Positions 51,283 through 60,336 of a stretch of 64,000 bases of DNA are shown here, piece by piece. The stretch lies in contig JAUNUY010000003.1 in NCBI GenBank assembly GCA_030537935.1, positions 1-64,000 of the forward strand, written 5' to 3'. Each line of letters opens with the position of its first letter. The stretch's first letter is position 1. The stretch is from Eubacteriales bacterium (GTDB lineage: Bacteria > Bacillota > Clostridia > Lachnospirales > Lachnospiraceae). A model generated the notes under the pieces. It was given only the letters and a program-made list of their open reading frames with translations, did not search any database and was not told where the DNA came from. The translations under genes and the position numbers were made by a program.

Positions 51283-52752
51283 CAGTAACGGCGAAAAAAG
51301 GCGGGCGAACCGCTCTTTGAATCGTCGGAAAATACTGCGTTCTCTATATTTATCGATGGTGATTTCCGTCGAGTATTCCTTGTCCTTGTCCATGGCGGCA
51401 TTGATTTTACCCGTCACGGATTCACTGAAAATAACCGCATTAATTTCGAAGTTCAGCCGAAAACTGCGAATATCCATATTCGCAGTCCCTACCGAACAAA
51501 CCATGTTGTCGACCGTAATGACCTTGGCATGGACAAAGCCGCGACGATATTCATACAGTCTCGCACCCTCTTCCACAAGTAAGCCGGCAAAATAACGTGT
51601 TGCCGACAGCACTACGGGATGATCCGGAATGGCCGGAATGATAATTTCCACGGCAACCCCCGAATGCAAGGCAATTTTCAGTGCCGTCATGATGGATTCA
51701 TCCGGAATAAAATAAGGTGTCTGAATCCGGATATTATCCTTTGCCGTAGCAATCATCTTGATAAAATTGTCCCGAATCAGCGGCTCCGTCAAGTCCGGTC
51801 CGCTGCTGACAATTTGCACGCCAGTACTCTCTTCGGCAATCGGAAATATCCGCGGTTTGCCGAGACGGAGCTGACGTTTCTTGTCTTTCACCGCATAGTT
51901 CCAATCCATGATGAAGCGCATTTCAATGGGTACCACGGCGTCTCCCGTCAATTGTATATGCGTATCACGCCAATAGCCGAAGCGCCGGTCCATCCCGACG
52001 TATTCCCGGCCGACGTTAAAACCGCCCATGAAGGCCGTTCTACCGTCAATGACGACAATCTTCCGATGATTCCGATAGTTGACCCGGAAATTGAGGGGCC
52101 CGAAGATGGCGGGGAAGAAGGCAACACTTTCAATCCCTTCCCGTGCCAAATCACGCCAAACCTTCTTTTTCATCATACGGCAGCCCATGCCGTCATAAAT
52201 AATGCAGACTTTCAGACCGGCCCTTGCCTTCTCGATAAGAATGGGCTTTATTTTCCCGAACACCTCATCGTCCCGAATGATATAGTATTGAAAATAAATA
52301 TAATGTTGTGCCGATTCCAGCGCCTTCACCAATGCCCGGAATTTTTCCCGGCCGTCAAAATATACCTCGACAGCATTATTCTCCGTATAGGCTATCTGTG
52401 CGACATTCCGATTATATTTTATCAATTCTTCGAAATCGCGCATCCGCGGTTTGCTCAAGCGGATACGGTCACTGATGCTCATACGTGCATCACGCCGGAT
52501 ATACTTGTTAATGGTATCTTCCATCCCCTTGACCTTGAACAATTTCTCTTTATGAATCTGCTGGCCCAGAAAAATGTACAATACAAATCCGGCAACCGGC
52601 GCCAGAATCAGTACGACTATCCATAAGAAAATCGCAACGGGATCTCTTTTCTGGAAAAAAATAATCAAAAAGATGATGATGATATTCAAATATATCATCA
52701 CTTCATGCATGAAATGCCAGACCAAACCCGCTATGTGCAAAAAAGAATCCAT
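51280..52752 (-). CDS. cls: Cardiolipin synthase
   Basis: Phospholipase-D superfamily membrane enzyme that joins two phosphatidylglycerol molecules. The start at ATG 52752 (490 residues, MDSFLHIAGLVWHF) follows GAGAGGTG; the frame back to 52797 overlaps the promoter. Two N-terminal transmembrane segments (about 14-33 and 39-62) are followed by two HKD motifs: HRKIVVIDGRTAFMGG and HAKVITVDNMVCSVGTANMD, plus the WNYAVKDKKRQ linker. It is divergent from rqcH and convergent with plsC. Confidence 0.94.
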   Translation of the reverse strand: MDSFLHIAGLVWHFMHEVMIYLNIIIIFLIIFFQKRDPVAIFLWIVVLILAPVAGFVLYIFLGQQIHKEKLFKVKGMEDTINKYIRRDARMSISDRIRLSKPRMRDFEELIKYNRNVAQIAYTENNAVEVYFDGREKFRALVKALESAQHYIYFQYYIIRDDEVFGKIKPILIEKARAGLKVCIIYDGMGCRMMKKKVWRDLAREGIESVAFFPAIFGPLNFRVNYRNHRKIVVIDGRTAFMGGFNVGREYVGMDRRFGYWRDTHIQLTGDAVVPIEMRFIMDWNYAVKDKKRQLRLGKPRIFPIAEESTGVQIVSSGPDLTEPLIRDNFIKMIATAKDNIRIQTPYFIPDESIMTALKIALHSGVAVEIIIPAIPDHPVVLSATRYFAGLLVEEGARLYEYRRGFVHAKVITVDNMVCSVGTANMDIRSFRLNFEINAVIFSESVTGKINAAMDKDKEYSTEITIDKYRERSIFRRFKERFARLFSPLL

Positions 52753-52768
52753 AAAACACCTCTCGCCT

Positions 52769-52797
52769 ATCATACCACCGATGCAAGCGTTACGCAA
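52769..52797 (-). promoter_or_regulatory. Promoter of cls
   Basis: On the minus strand, TTGCGT (52792-52797) and TATGAT (52769-52774) are 17 bases apart, 17 bases before the cls start. Confidence 0.6.
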
Positions 52798-52816
52798 CAG
52801 GACCGGCGGGCGGCTA

Positions 52817-52845
52817 TTTACGAACCCGGGCTTTCATGGTATCCT
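52817..52845 (+). promoter_or_regulatory. Promoter of rqcH
   Basis: TTTACG (52817-52822) and TATCCT (52840-52845) are separated by 17 bases, with a short leader carrying GAAAGGAGA. Confidence 0.6.
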
Positions 52846-52869
52846 ACAAACACTGAAAGGAGACACTTC

Positions 52870-54618
52870 ATGGCTTTTGACGCATTAACAGTATCCGCCC
52901 TCACGGCCGAAATCGGCCCCCGATTGACCGGCGGACGCATCACGAAAATTAATCAGCCGGAGCATGATGAAATCGTGCTGACGGTTCGTACCGATACGGG
53001 GAATGAGCGACTCGTCCTCTCCGCAAACGCCTCCATTCCGCTTTTTTACATCGATAATGAAGCAGGGAAGCCCAATCCGAAGCAGGCACCCGACTTTTGC
53101 ATGGTTCTGCGAAAGCATCTGCAGAACGGCCGCATCCTGGCCTTCCGGCAAGTCAACCGGGATCGGTTGTTGGAAATCACCGTCTCACATTACGATGAAA
53201 TGGGTGACTTGGCGGAGAACCGACTTATTGCGGAACTCATGGGTAAGCACGCCAATATCATTCTCGTCAATCCGGCGGGTGATATCGTGGACAGTATCAA
53301 ACGGATTAACCACGGCATCAGCGCCAAGCGGGAGGTGCTGCCCGGACGACCGTACTTTCGTGTCGCCATTGATGAGAAACTGGACATCACAACGGCCGAA
53401 CCCGCCGACCTTGAAACGGTATTCAGCGGCAGCCGTAGCGTCCGCAAAATACTCATTGCCGAATTCCGCGGTATCAGCCCGCGCATTGCGGAAGAACTAT
53501 GCTACCGCTGCGGCATCGATTCAAACCTGCCGGTCTCCGTTCTCCGTTCGTCACAAATCAAAGCCCTTACAACCGGTCTACACGATTTGATGCGTGCGGT
53601 TGATGCCGGACAATTTTCACCGGCCATCTATTACGACGGGGACCGTCCCGTCGATTTTGCCGTCATCGAAATGACCACCTTCGAGGACCTTCGTAAGGTT
53701 GCTTACGAACGGGTATCCGACCTCTTGCGACAGTTCTATGACGAGAAACAACGTCACCATCGCATGATGGAGCGAACCGTCGACCTGCGCAACATACTGA
53801 ATAATCACCTGGATCGGCTCGGTAAAAAGCTGGACATCTGGACGAATCAGATGCGCGACTGTGCCGGAAAAGACCGCTTTCAACGAAATGGCGAGCTGAT
53901 TCTTGCCTACTCCTGGCAAATCCAAGATGGTGATACCGAACTTGTCTGTGCGGATTATCACGAAGAGAATCGGGAAAGAAGAATTAAACTGGACCCGCAT
54001 AAAACCCCTTCGGAAAATGCCAATCATTACTATGCACGCTACAATAAAATGAAACGAACGGAAGCCGCAACACGGGAACTGCTGACGGCGGGGGAAGAAG
54101 AACTCCTTTACCTGCAATCGGTCGCCGCCGGTCTGGCCGCCGCGGAAAGTGATGACGATCTAATCCAAATACGGGCCGAGTTAGCCGAAAACGGCTATAT
54201 GAAACGGCGGCACAGCCAAGGTAAAAAAGTGCTGGAAAAATCGCCACCGCTCCATTTTGAGGACGAAGACGGCTATCATTATTATGCCGGTAAAAACAAC
54301 TATCAGAATGAATTCGTTTCCTTCCGGTTGGCGGAAAACAATGACTGGTGGTTCCACGTGAAAACATTGCCCGGTGCCCACGTCGTTGTTAAATCGCGGC
54401 AGGGCGAAGAATTGCCGGATGCCGTCTTCCATCGTGCCGCTGCACTCGCAGGCTGGTATTCCCAAGCACGGGCCAGCGAGAAAGTCGAGATAGACTACAC
54501 CTTGAAAAAGCACTTGAAAAAGCCCAAGAATGGAAAAGCGGGCATGGTCATCTATCATAAATACTGGAGCATGAACATCAAGCCCGGCCGGGAAGAACTC
54601 CACCCGGTCAAAGACTGA
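52870..54618 (+). CDS. rqcH: RqcH / NFACT family protein (Rqc2 homologue)
   Basis: Ribosome quality-control factor that adds alanine tails on stalled 50S subunits; older annotations call it fibronectin-binding protein. The start is at ATG 52870 (582 residues, MAFDALTVSALTAEI) after GAAAGGAGACACTTC; a frame back to 52705 overlaps the cls promoter. Domains in order are NFACT-N (about 1-210, with the RDRLLEI Asp-Arg pair), HhH (about 210-270), a coiled-coil arm (about 300-440) and NFACT-R with GYHYYAGKNNYQNEFVSFR and HVKTLPGAHVVVKS. It is monocistronic with its own promoter and terminator. Confidence 0.93.
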   Translation: MAFDALTVSALTAEIGPRLTGGRITKINQPEHDEIVLTVRTDTGNERLVLSANASIPLFYIDNEAGKPNPKQAPDFCMVLRKHLQNGRILAFRQVNRDRLLEITVSHYDEMGDLAENRLIAELMGKHANIILVNPAGDIVDSIKRINHGISAKREVLPGRPYFRVAIDEKLDITTAEPADLETVFSGSRSVRKILIAEFRGISPRIAEELCYRCGIDSNLPVSVLRSSQIKALTTGLHDLMRAVDAGQFSPAIYYDGDRPVDFAVIEMTTFEDLRKVAYERVSDLLRQFYDEKQRHHRMMERTVDLRNILNNHLDRLGKKLDIWTNQMRDCAGKDRFQRNGELILAYSWQIQDGDTELVCADYHEENRERRIKLDPHKTPSENANHYYARYNKMKRTEAATRELLTAGEEELLYLQSVAAGLAAAESDDDLIQIRAELAENGYMKRRHSQGKKVLEKSPPLHFEDEDGYHYYAGKNNYQNEFVSFRLAENNDWWFHVKTLPGAHVVVKSRQGEELPDAVFHRAAALAGWYSQARASEKVEIDYTLKKHLKKPKNGKAGMVIYHKYWSMNIKPGREELHPVKD

Positions 54619-54691
54619 TGCCCTTAACGTGCCGGAGTCAGAAGGACGAGATGCCGACATGTTCCTCTTCACAACCGACATTTAAACCTGA

Positions 54692-54726
54692 AAATCGCCG
54701 ATACATCAACGTATCGGCGATTTTTC
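54692..54726. terminator. Bidirectional terminator after rqcH
   Basis: Fourteen-base perfect arms (54692-54705 and 54712-54725) with an A-run before and a T-run after, between rqcH and the convergent Arg-Pro repeat gene. Confidence 0.85.
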
Positions 54727-54734
54727 GTCTTGTC

Positions 54735-56006
54735 TTATTCTTCCGTATTATCGGTCTGTTCCGGTTTACGCGGTGCAGGACGACGACGCGGCATCGGCGT
54801 ACCGTCCGGACGACGACGTACCGGGCGACGACGCGGTAATTCACCTTCCGCTCTTGCCGGACGACGACGTACCGGTAAAGGATTCCCCTCTGCATCTACC
54901 GGACGACGACGCGGCGGCAAAGGATTGCCTTGCGCATCCACCGGACGACGACGCGGCGGTAAGGGATTTCCATCCGCATCCACCGGACGACGCACGGGGC
55001 GACGTCTCGGTATCGGCGTACCATCCGGACGACGACGTACCGGACGACGACGCAGCGGTAATTCATCTTCCGCTTCCATACCGACGGGACGACGACGCGG
55101 TACTCCCGCATCCGTAGCTCGTGCCGGGCGACGCGCCGGTCGTACACCGGCTTCCGTTGCACGACGAGGTGCATCCGCCACTTCCGTCAAATCGTACAAT
55201 GTCGGTCGATTCGATGCTTCCGCACGACGTACACGACGTACATTACCGTCCTCCGCATCATCTTCCGCTTCCGTCAAGGCACGTTTTTTCTCCCGACGTC
55301 CCTTAATGATACTTTCGATAATCAGGATAATCAATATTAATACGATCAATATAATCGCAATGAACAACACCATCAAAAGCCAGTCACTCTTGACCTGATT
55401 GAAAAACTTTTGAAACATGTTTTGATTTTCCGGTATCGGTGTCGGCGTGTCACTCTTCGGCGGTTCAACAGGTTTTGCCGTATCCGGCGCCTTGTCGGGC
55501 GTGTTTGCCGGCGGCTCGTTGACAGCCGGTTTATCACTCTTGAGGTTCAGGTTGATTTCGGCTACCTGATTTTTCAGTTCCTCATCCGGCATAAACGTGT
55601 TCGAATCAATGTAGTACAGCGCTTCCGTTTCACCCTTCAGGCTGACATCACCCTCGCTCAGTGCCTTAAATGTAACTTCAACCCCCTCGCGATTCAGATT
55701 CGAATATTCAACCTTACCATCCGTTTCTTCGACTTCAGCACTGTCATTCTTGGCTTTTAATGCCTTTTCACCGCTGTCCGTCAATTCCAACTTTTTCGCG
55801 TCATAGGTCAATACGGTTCCGGCCAACATATTATCCGCTCCGCCATATTCCAGCTTCACTTTAAACTCAGAGCCGACTTTAATATCTTGAGATTCCACTA
55901 CCATCTTCAGCTGCGGTTTTACGTCCGCAAAAACCGCCAACGGCAACGAAAGCATCATTACCGTTGCAAATGCAAATGCGGTCATTTTCTTTAAAAACCT
56001 GTTCAT
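54735..56006 (-). CDS. Secreted cohesin-like, single-pass protein with Arg-Pro cytoplasmic repeat tail
   Basis: A 423-residue protein of unusual build. There is a signal peptide (1-27, cut after VFA). An extracellular cohesin-like beta domain (about 29-155) has the VGSEFKVKLEYGGADNMLAGTVL pattern typical of the carbohydrate/protein-binding cohesin fold. A Pro-rich linker (158-195) follows, then a transmembrane helix (about 209-231), and a 190-residue cytoplasmic tail rich in RRRP motifs. The tail contains three 14-residue repeats (342-383, unit VDAxGNPLPPRRRP) and two copies of a 19-residue block (319-337 and 392-410). The topology is opposite to sortase-anchored proteins: the basic tail is inside. 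Such a tail could bind RNA, DNA or anionic lipids; no function is known to me. The ATG follows AGGAGGGACTT. Confidence 0.75.
   Translation of the reverse strand: MNRFLKKMTAFAFATVMMLSLPLAVFADVKPQLKMVVESQDIKVGSEFKVKLEYGGADNMLAGTVLTYDAKKLELTDSGEKALKAKNDSAEVEETDGKVEYSNLNREGVEVTFKALSEGDVSLKGETEALYYIDSNTFMPDEELKNQVAEINLNLKSDKPAVNEPPANTPDKAPDTAKPVEPPKSDTPTPIPENQNMFQKFFNQVKSDWLLMVLFIAIILIVLILIILIIESIIKGRREKKRALTEAEDDAEDGNVRRVRRAEASNRPTLYDLTEVADAPRRATEAGVRPARRPARATDAGVPRRRPVGMEAEDELPLRRRPVRRRPDGTPIPRRRPVRRPVDADGNPLPPRRRPVDAQGNPLPPRRRPVDAEGNPLPVRRRPARAEGELPRRRPVRRRPDGTPMPRRRPAPRKPEQTDNTEE
54858..54983. repeat. Three 42-bp tandem repeats encoding the Arg-Pro tail
   Basis: Three consecutive 14-codon units, similar at DNA level, encode residues 342-383. 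Related RRRP-coding sequence flanks them out to about 55130. Copy number is likely to vary between strains, but this cannot be seen from one sequence. Confidence 0.75.
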
Positions 56007-56062
56007 AAGTCCCTCCTGATTTCACTCGCTCTATTCCGTCTACGAAAGACATCTTTGTCAGC

Positions 56063-56071
56063 ATTATAACA
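56063..56071 (-). promoter_or_regulatory. Extended -10 promoter of the Arg-Pro repeat gene
   Basis: On the minus strand, TGTTATAAT is an extended -10 ending 57 bases before the start codon. The -35 position (TATACT at 17 bases) is a weak match. Confidence 0.6.
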
Positions 56072-56077
56072 TGTTCT

Positions 56078-56377
56078 CTAAAAAAAGTATATCAGTAAAT
56101 AAATTAGACAGAGAATCCCGTTTGTAATATATCCGAACAGCAAAAAACGGGTTCTCGTTTCTACATTCTTGGCAATTATCGCTGTCAACAGACCAATCAA
56201 CGACAGAAAAAATCCGGCGACCGCCGCTCCTGCGACCGGCAAACTCGCTGATTGACGCACGACGGTTATCACCAATAAAATCATAAATATGACCAGACCG
56301 ATGATGGCCAGATAACCGCAAGTCCGGCCGATGCGTTCTTCCTTATAAGGCTTGATTTCTCGATGAAACATAATCAT
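56078..56377 (-). CDS. Small three-helix membrane protein, DUF6142-like
   Basis: A 99-residue protein with hydrophobic segments at about 20-40, 47-69 and 78-98. The pattern suggests DUF6142, a clostridial membrane family without a known function; I recall this from pattern only. The ATG at 56377 follows GAGGAGGGGGCGT. It is just upstream of the Arg-Pro repeat gene on the same strand, 71 bases away, with a separate promoter between them, so the two may be functionally linked or simply adjacent. Confidence 0.7.
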   Translation of the reverse strand: MIMFHREIKPYKEERIGRTCGYLAIIGLVIFMILLVITVVRQSASLPVAGAAVAGFFLSLIGLLTAIIAKNVETRTRFLLFGYITNGILCLIYLLIYFF

Positions 56378-56405
56378 ACGCCCCCTCCTCGTCGTCTATT
56401 GAGAC

Positions 56406-56434
56406 ATATTACCACAATATCGGAAACCGGGCAA
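56406..56434 (-). promoter_or_regulatory. Promoter of the small membrane protein gene
   Basis: On the minus strand, TTGCCC (56429-56434) and TAATAT (56406-56411) are 17 bases apart, 29 bases before the start codon. Confidence 0.55.
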
Positions 56435-56534
56435 GCCGGGCCGTACGTTTTCTTAAAATGAAGCGGTCACGATATCCGCCTATCGGAATCGGACATATTA
56501 TATGAAGACAATGCATCGCACCATGTCGCTAAAC

Positions 56535-56563
56535 TGGACTTTTTGATGATTTTATGGTAGTAT
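56535..56563 (+). promoter_or_regulatory. Promoter of ychF operon
   Basis: TGGACT (56535-56540) and TAGTAT (56558-56563) are separated by 17 bases, about 35 bases before the ychF start. Other hexamer pairs in this AT-rich stretch are weaker. Confidence 0.5.
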
Positions 56564-56598
56564 TATCTAGATATTTTAAACACTGAAAGGACGCAATC

Positions 56599-57693
56599 AT
56601 GAAACTGGGCATAGTCGGCTTACCGAACGTCGGTAAAAGTACATTATTTAATTCATTGACAAAGGCGGAAGCGGAATCTGCAAACTATCCGTTTTGCACC
56701 ATCGACCCGAACATCGGTGTCGTTACCGTTCCCGATGCCAGACTGAAGGTCCTCTCGGATCTCTATCAATCCAAAAAAATCGTACCGGCCGTTATCGAAT
56801 TTGTTGATATCGCCGGTCTGGTAAAAGGCGCTTCCAAAGGCGAGGGACTGGGCAACCAATTCCTCTCCAATATTCGGGAGGTCGATGCCGTCGTGCATGT
56901 CGTCCGTTGTTTTGAGGACGGGGATATCGTTCACGTAGACGGTTCGGTCAATCCCTTGCGCGATATCGAGACCATCAACTTGGAGTTAATTTTCTCCGAC
57001 TTGGAAATGCTCGAACGTCGTCTCGCTAAAACGAGTCGAGGCGCGCGCAATAACAAGGAACAAGCTGCCGAAGCGGCATTGCTCACCCGGTTGAAGAAGC
57101 ACTTGGAGAGCAATCGTCCCGCCATCACCTTCGAAGCCGATGAAGAAGAACGGGCCTTAATTGCTGAAATTAATCTCATCACGGCCAAACCGGTCATCTA
57201 TGCGGCCAATGTCGCCGAGGATGATTTGGCGGATAACGGTGCCGCCAACGAACATGTTACCGCTATTCGCAACTATGCAGCGGAAAACGGTTCCGAAGTC
57301 TTTGCGGTCAGTGCGAAAATCGAAGAAGAAATCGCACAGCTGGATGATGAAGAAAAACTCATGTTTCTCGGTGAACTCGGCATCAGCGAATCCGGATTGG
57401 ATAAGCTCATTGCCGCAGGTTATCGTCTGTTGGGCCTCATCTCCTATTTGACGGCCGGAGAACAGGAGACGCGGGCATGGACCATTACAAAAGGGACCAA
57501 AGCGCCGCAAGCGGCCGGAAAAATCCATACGGACTTTGAAAAAGGATTCATCCGGGCGGAAGTCGTCGACTACGACGGCCTGGTTGCCGCCGGCGGCATG
57601 ACGAAAGCCAAAGAACAGGGTATTGTCCGGTTGGAGGGAAAAGATTATGTCGTACAGGACGGCGATATCATTTTCTTTCGATTTAACGTATAG
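56599..57693 (+). CDS. ychF: Ribosome-binding ATPase YchF
   Basis: OBG-family P-loop ATPase (unusually prefers ATP), associated with ribosomes and stress. It has 364 residues. G1 [16 protein letters not shown]2 region [13 protein letters not shown]3 [20 protein letters not shown] and the noncanonical NVAEDDL in place of NKxD are visible; a C-terminal TGS-like domain begins near [16 protein letters not shown] residues 295-305 and ends in [11 protein letters not shown]. The ATG follows GAAAGGACGCAATC. Confidence 0.95.
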   Translation: MKLGIVGLPNVGKSTLFNSLTKAEAESANYPFCTIDPNIGVVTVPDARLKVLSDLYQSKKIVPAVIEFVDIAGLVKGASKGEGLGNQFLSNIREVDAVVHVVRCFEDGDIVHVDGSVNPLRDIETINLELIFSDLEMLERRLAKTSRGARNNKEQAAEAALLTRLKKHLESNRPAITFEADEEERALIAEINLITAKPVIYAANVAEDDLADNGAANEHVTAIRNYAAENGSEVFAVSAKIEEEIAQLDDEEKLMFLGELGISESGLDKLIAAGYRLLGLISYLTAGEQETRAWTITKGTKAPQAAGKIHTDFEKGFIRAEVVDYDGLVAAGGMTKAKEQGIVRLEGKDYVVQDGDIIFFRFNV

Positions 57694-57704
57694 CGGAGGT
57701 ACGT

Positions 57705-59903
57705 ATGAACTTTCAAAAACGGAATATAACGAAGGTCCAAAATCGATATCGTCGAACAGGTGCCTACCTCTCCAAAAAAGTGAAGACCAATTTGGTGAAG
57801 CTGTTTATCGTCACGGGTGTCTACTTTTTTGTGCTTATCGCGGCGGCGGGTATCGGTACCATTCGCGGTATCATCAACAACGCGCCGAACGTAGACAACG
57901 TAGAGATTACCCCGCAGGCATTTATGACAACGATCTACGACCGTGACGGACAGGAAATACAACGACTTGTCCAACATGGCTCCAACCGTATTTTCGTGCC
58001 GATTGACCAAATACCGAAGCATGTGCAGAATGCATTCATCGCCATAGAAGATGAGCGATTCCGCTCACACCACGGTATTGACTTGAAAGGTATTGCCCGG
58101 GCAGCCGTCTTGGGTCTCAAACGCGGTAATTTTAATGAAGGTGCCAGTACCATCACGCAGCAGCTCATTAAGAATGCCATATTCGAAGGCGGTCATGAGC
58201 CGAATTTCATGTTGAAACTGAAGCGGAAAATCCAGGAGCAGTATCTCGCCATCGAGGTGGAAAAGTCGGTGACAAAGGATAAAATACTGGAGGGATATCT
58301 CAACACCATCAACCTCGGTAACAACAGTCTCGGTATTCAAACTGCTTCCCGTCGCTATTTTGACAAGGATGTGCAGGAATTGACGCTCTCGGAAGCGGCC
58401 GTTCTCGCGGCCATCCCGCAGAATCCGACCCTACTCAATCCCGTCGGTGGGCCGGAACGGAACAAGGAGCGCCGTCAGACGGTTCTGGACTACATGTTGC
58501 GTGATGAGTTCATTACGCAAGCGGAATATGACGAGGCCGTCGCCGATGATGTCTATGCGCGAGTGATTGAAGATAACGTCCATGAAAATATTTATGACTT
58601 TTCCTATTTCACCGACTCCCTTGTTTTGAGTCTGGTGGATGATATGATGACAAACCTGGGCTATTCCAAAAAGGAAGCCTACAATAAACTCTTCAGCGGC
58701 GGTTTGAAAATTTACAGTACCCAGGACTTAAAGATACAGGCCATCTGTGATGAAGAAGTCAACCGGGATGATGTGCCGGTCGACGGTTACACCCTCATGT
58801 ACCGCCTGACCATTACCGACGCGGACGGCAACGTCCAGAACCTGTCCGACCAGAACATCACAAACCGCTTGCGAGAACAGAATCAGAATAACGAGTATAA
58901 TATTCTCGTCAATTCTGAAGAAGAGGCCCGCGCACTGATAGATGACTACAAATCCTCTTTGGGGACTTATGACGAGATTGCGGAGAAAGTCGTATTGATT
59001 CCGCAACCGCAGATGTCCTTCACCTTGATGGACACGCATACCGGTGAAGTCCGTGCCATTGTCGGCGGACGCGGTCCGAAAGATGGCGGCCTGACGATGA
59101 ACCGCGGCACCAACTTATATCGACAACCGGGATCGACCATCAAACCGTTATTGGACTATGCGCCCGGTATCGACATGGGCATGTTTACGAAAAATTCGAC
59201 CTTCCGGGATGAACCCTATACCTATCCGGGCGGCGGTCGTGTCAATACGCCATACGGTCACCACTTCGGTAACGTAGATATGACGAGAGCACTCTGCTAC
59301 TCTTTAAACGTTCCGGCCATCAAGGCGCTGCAACAAGTCGGACCGGCAAATGCCTTTACCTATCTGAAACGAATGAATTTCGATCATATTCTGTATGAAC
59401 CGAATGAAAGCGGACAGACTGACGTTCACCTTGCCAGTGCCTTGGGTGGTTTCACTTACGGTGTAACCAACTTACAGATGACGGCGGCCTATGCCACATT
59501 CGGTAATGAAGGCATCTATAATAAACCGCGTCTCTACACCAAGGTCCTTGATGCGGACGGCAATGTCCTGTTGGACAACACCTTGGAGTCAAGGCAAATT
59601 TACGAAAAAAAGACGGCCCGCGATATCACCGATATCTTGAGCCAACTGCCCAAAATTTACATCAAGGGCGTATTCAACGAAAACTTTAATGAAAAAACGA
59701 CGCAGGTTGCTTGTAAGACGGGTACGACCGACAACTACATGGACTCCTGGTTCTGCGGTTACACGGCGTACTATACGGCAACCGCATGGCTCGGCTATGA
59801 TAATTATGACAAGAGTACACCGGACCGCTGGCAATTCCGGACCTTCGATCGAATTATGACCCGTGTCCAGGACGGATTAAAGTACAAGAAGATCTATGAA
59901 TGA
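57705..59903 (+). CDS. Penicillin-binding protein 1A
   Basis: Class A bifunctional peptidoglycan synthase of 732 residues. The N-terminal basic stretch is followed by one transmembrane helix (about 32-55). The GT51 glycosyltransferase has Glu115 in AIEDERFRSHHG and GASTITQQLIKN. The transpeptidase has Ser477 in RQPGSTIKP, SLN at 533-535 and KTGTTDN near 673. Extra sequence between the two (about 345-435) is a family-typical linker. It starts 11 bases after ychF and overlaps the next gene by 8 bases. Confidence 0.94.
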   Translation: MNFQKRNITKVQNRYRRTGAYLSKKVKTNLVKLFIVTGVYFFVLIAAAGIGTIRGIINNAPNVDNVEITPQAFMTTIYDRDGQEIQRLVQHGSNRIFVPIDQIPKHVQNAFIAIEDERFRSHHGIDLKGIARAAVLGLKRGNFNEGASTITQQLIKNAIFEGGHEPNFMLKLKRKIQEQYLAIEVEKSVTKDKILEGYLNTINLGNNSLGIQTASRRYFDKDVQELTLSEAAVLAAIPQNPTLLNPVGGPERNKERRQTVLDYMLRDEFITQAEYDEAVADDVYARVIEDNVHENIYDFSYFTDSLVLSLVDDMMTNLGYSKKEAYNKLFSGGLKIYSTQDLKIQAICDEEVNRDDVPVDGYTLMYRLTITDADGNVQNLSDQNITNRLREQNQNNEYNILVNSEEEARALIDDYKSSLGTYDEIAEKVVLIPQPQMSFTLMDTHTGEVRAIVGGRGPKDGGLTMNRGTNLYRQPGSTIKPLLDYAPGIDMGMFTKNSTFRDEPYTYPGGGRVNTPYGHHFGNVDMTRALCYSLNVPAIKALQQVGPANAFTYLKRMNFDHILYEPNESGQTDVHLASALGGFTYGVTNLQMTAAYATFGNEGIYNKPRLYTKVLDADGNVLLDNTLESRQIYEKKTARDITDILSQLPKIYIKGVFNENFNEKTTQVACKTGTTDNYMDSWFCGYTAYYTATAWLGYDNYDKSTPDRWQFRTFDRIMTRVQDGLKYKKIYE

Positions 59904-60327
59904 TCACAAAACAAACATAACGCAACGCAATCGGGCAAATGACTTCCCGAAGTATAAAAAGGCGGACTTCTTCTTACTGGCGATGATATTAATCATCGCC
60001 GCCGCCATTTTTATCCTCTATCATCACGATGATGCCGGAAAATCGGACGGCGGCCTGCATGTTGAAGTACGGGTCGCCGGAAAACGCATCCTCTCACTTC
60101 CGCTCCATACGGACTGTGAAAAAGAAATCGTCAATGATTTCGGTACCAACCGTCTGGTCATCCGAGACGGGAAAGCCCGCATCATCGAAGCCGATTGCCC
60201 TGATAAACTCTGCGTCTACCAGAAGGCCATCGCCCGTCCGGGTGAAACGCTTATCTGTCTGCCGCACCAACTTGTCGTGGAGGTCGTCGGTGATGCGCCC
60301 CCCGATCTCGACAGCATATCCAATTAG
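59896..60327 (+). CDS. NusG domain II-containing membrane protein
   Basis: A 143-residue protein with a short cytoplasmic N-terminus, one transmembrane helix (about 24-43) and an outside-facing NusG domain II (about 55-135). The signature is ADCPDKLCVYQKAIARPGETLICLPHQLVVEV, with two close Cys (DCPDKLC). In several Firmicutes such a protein is next to a Gx transporter, as it is here. I recall that the pair corresponds to EetA/EetB in the flavin-based extracellular electron transfer locus of Listeria; the typical companions (Ndh2, PplA, ApbE) are absent here, so its role is open. Confidence 0.82.
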   Translation: MNDHKTNITQRNRANDFPKYKKADFFLLAMILIIAAAIFILYHHDDAGKSDGGLHVEVRVAGKRILSLPLHTDCEKEIVNDFGTNRLVIRDGKARIIEADCPDKLCVYQKAIARPGETLICLPHQLVVEVVGDAPPDLDSISN

Positions 60328-60336
60328 GAGGTCCTT

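Noticed and set aside
51619..52626. 335-codon plus-strand ORF
   Set aside because: It is antisense to cardiolipin synthase, which has both HKD motifs.
54858..54983. Repeats considered as a CRISPR array
   Set aside because: The units are contiguous, in frame with a coding sequence and have no unique spacers.
54735..55398. Arg/Ser-rich ORF on the plus strand across the repeat gene
   Set aside because: It is the complement of the RRRP repeats; low complexity keeps the opposite strand open. There is no ribosome binding site.
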